Assembly (NCBI GenBank): GCA_009692395.1
Contig: SHZG01000034.1
Coordinates: 1 to 14,227, forward strand
Direction of reading: 5' to 3'
From: Methylococcales bacterium
GTDB taxonomy: Bacteria; Pseudomonadota; Gammaproteobacteria; Methylococcales; Methylomonadaceae
Length of the DNA: 14,227 nt
The notes beneath the pieces are model-generated. The model searched no databases. It was not told where the DNA came from and was given only the letters and a program-made list of their open reading frames with translations. The position numbers and the translations under genes are program-made. Of the stretch, positions 14,105 through 14,227 are shown piece after piece (positions within the stretch are counted from its first letter, which is position 1; each line of letters opens with the position of its first letter).

Positions 14105-14227
14105 TTATTTTAAATTAGATGACATATTCAGCCGATTTCCGCCAAAAAGTATTGACGATTAAAGAACAAGAAGGGCTAACACAAGCGGAAGCGGCAGTGC
14201 GTTTTGGTGTTGGAGTGGCAAGTATAA
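14083..14227 (+). mobile_element. IS630-family insertion sequence, left end (partial)
   Basis: The yoeB homology ends after the CRY codons (about 14083), and an IS630-type transposase begins at 14119. IS630 elements insert at TA dinucleotides; TATA at 14081-14084 fits. The segment 14085-14118 (starting GCCAAAGCAG) would then be the terminal inverted repeat and leader. The other end is outside the window, so the boundary is inferred. Confidence 0.6.
14119..14227 (+). CDS. IS630-family transposase, N-terminal fragment
   Basis: This partial gene starts with ATG at 14119 and is cut by the window edge after 36 codons. The product begins MTYSADFRQKVLTIKEQEG and continues LTQAEAAVRFGVGVASI, the helix-turn-helix that opens IS630/Tc1-like transposases and binds the terminal repeats. 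The DDE catalytic domain lies outside the window, so whether the gene is intact is unknown. No strong Shine-Dalgarno is seen upstream (TTTTAAATTAG). Confidence 0.85.
   Translation, partial: MTYSADFRQKVLTIKEQEGLTQAEAAVRFGVGVASI

Noticed and set aside
1..14227. CRISPR arrays, tRNA, rRNA or phage genes
   Set aside because: No regularly spaced repeats, cloverleaf-like sequence, rRNA motif or phage structural gene was seen on either strand.

Overview
The window is a chromosomal stretch of a moderately AT-rich gammaproteobacterium. The cell-wall, lipoate and shape genes give the class. The dispersed 'TTGGGTTAC.CTATCGCTAA.CCA' repeats and the IS1 and IS630 fragments would suit a sulfur-oxidising relative such as the Beggiatoa/Thiothrix group, but that narrower placement is a guess.

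Layout. 1-282 (minus): the end of an IS1-family element with a frameshifted insA. 289-679 (minus): two overlapping small genes of unknown function. 680-1093: no clear gene, but a fold-back repeat and a strong intrinsic terminator. 1094-1663 (plus): a UbiX/Pad1 flavin prenyltransferase. 1892-2419: a His-rich RlpA. 2531-6376 (plus): a tight block dacA, D-amino-acid aminotransferase, ybeD, lipB, lipA in which every junction overlaps or is 7 bp. 6393-11924 (minus): the rod-shape block mreB, mreC, mreD, mrdA, rodA, convergent with lipA across 16 bp. 12080-13513 (plus): gatB, divergent from mreB. 13584-14104: a yefM-yoeB toxin-antitoxin pair with a broken toxin. 14119-14227: start of an IS630-family transposase.

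How the genes fit together. MreB filaments, MreC/MreD, the glycosyltransferase RodA and the transpeptidase PBP2 form the elongasome. DacA trims pentapeptides, RlpA cuts denuded septal glycan, and the aminotransferase can supply D-amino acids. LipB and LipA make protein-bound lipoate, and YbeD is their usual small neighbour. In E. coli mrdA-rodA-rlpA-dacA-ybeD-lipB-lipA lie in one direction; here the rod block is on the opposite strand and downstream of lipA, so the cluster has been rearranged.

Most unusual observations. mreC has no ATG, GTG or TTG where the family start should be, only an ATA correctly spaced behind a good Shine-Dalgarno sequence. yoeB carries an amber codon at position 9 and loses its catalytic C-terminus where the IS630 element begins, leaving an intact antitoxin beside a dead toxin. 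gatB stands without gatC and gatA. I did not find a convincing wholly new system; the interest lies in start-codon use, gene decay and regulatory structures.
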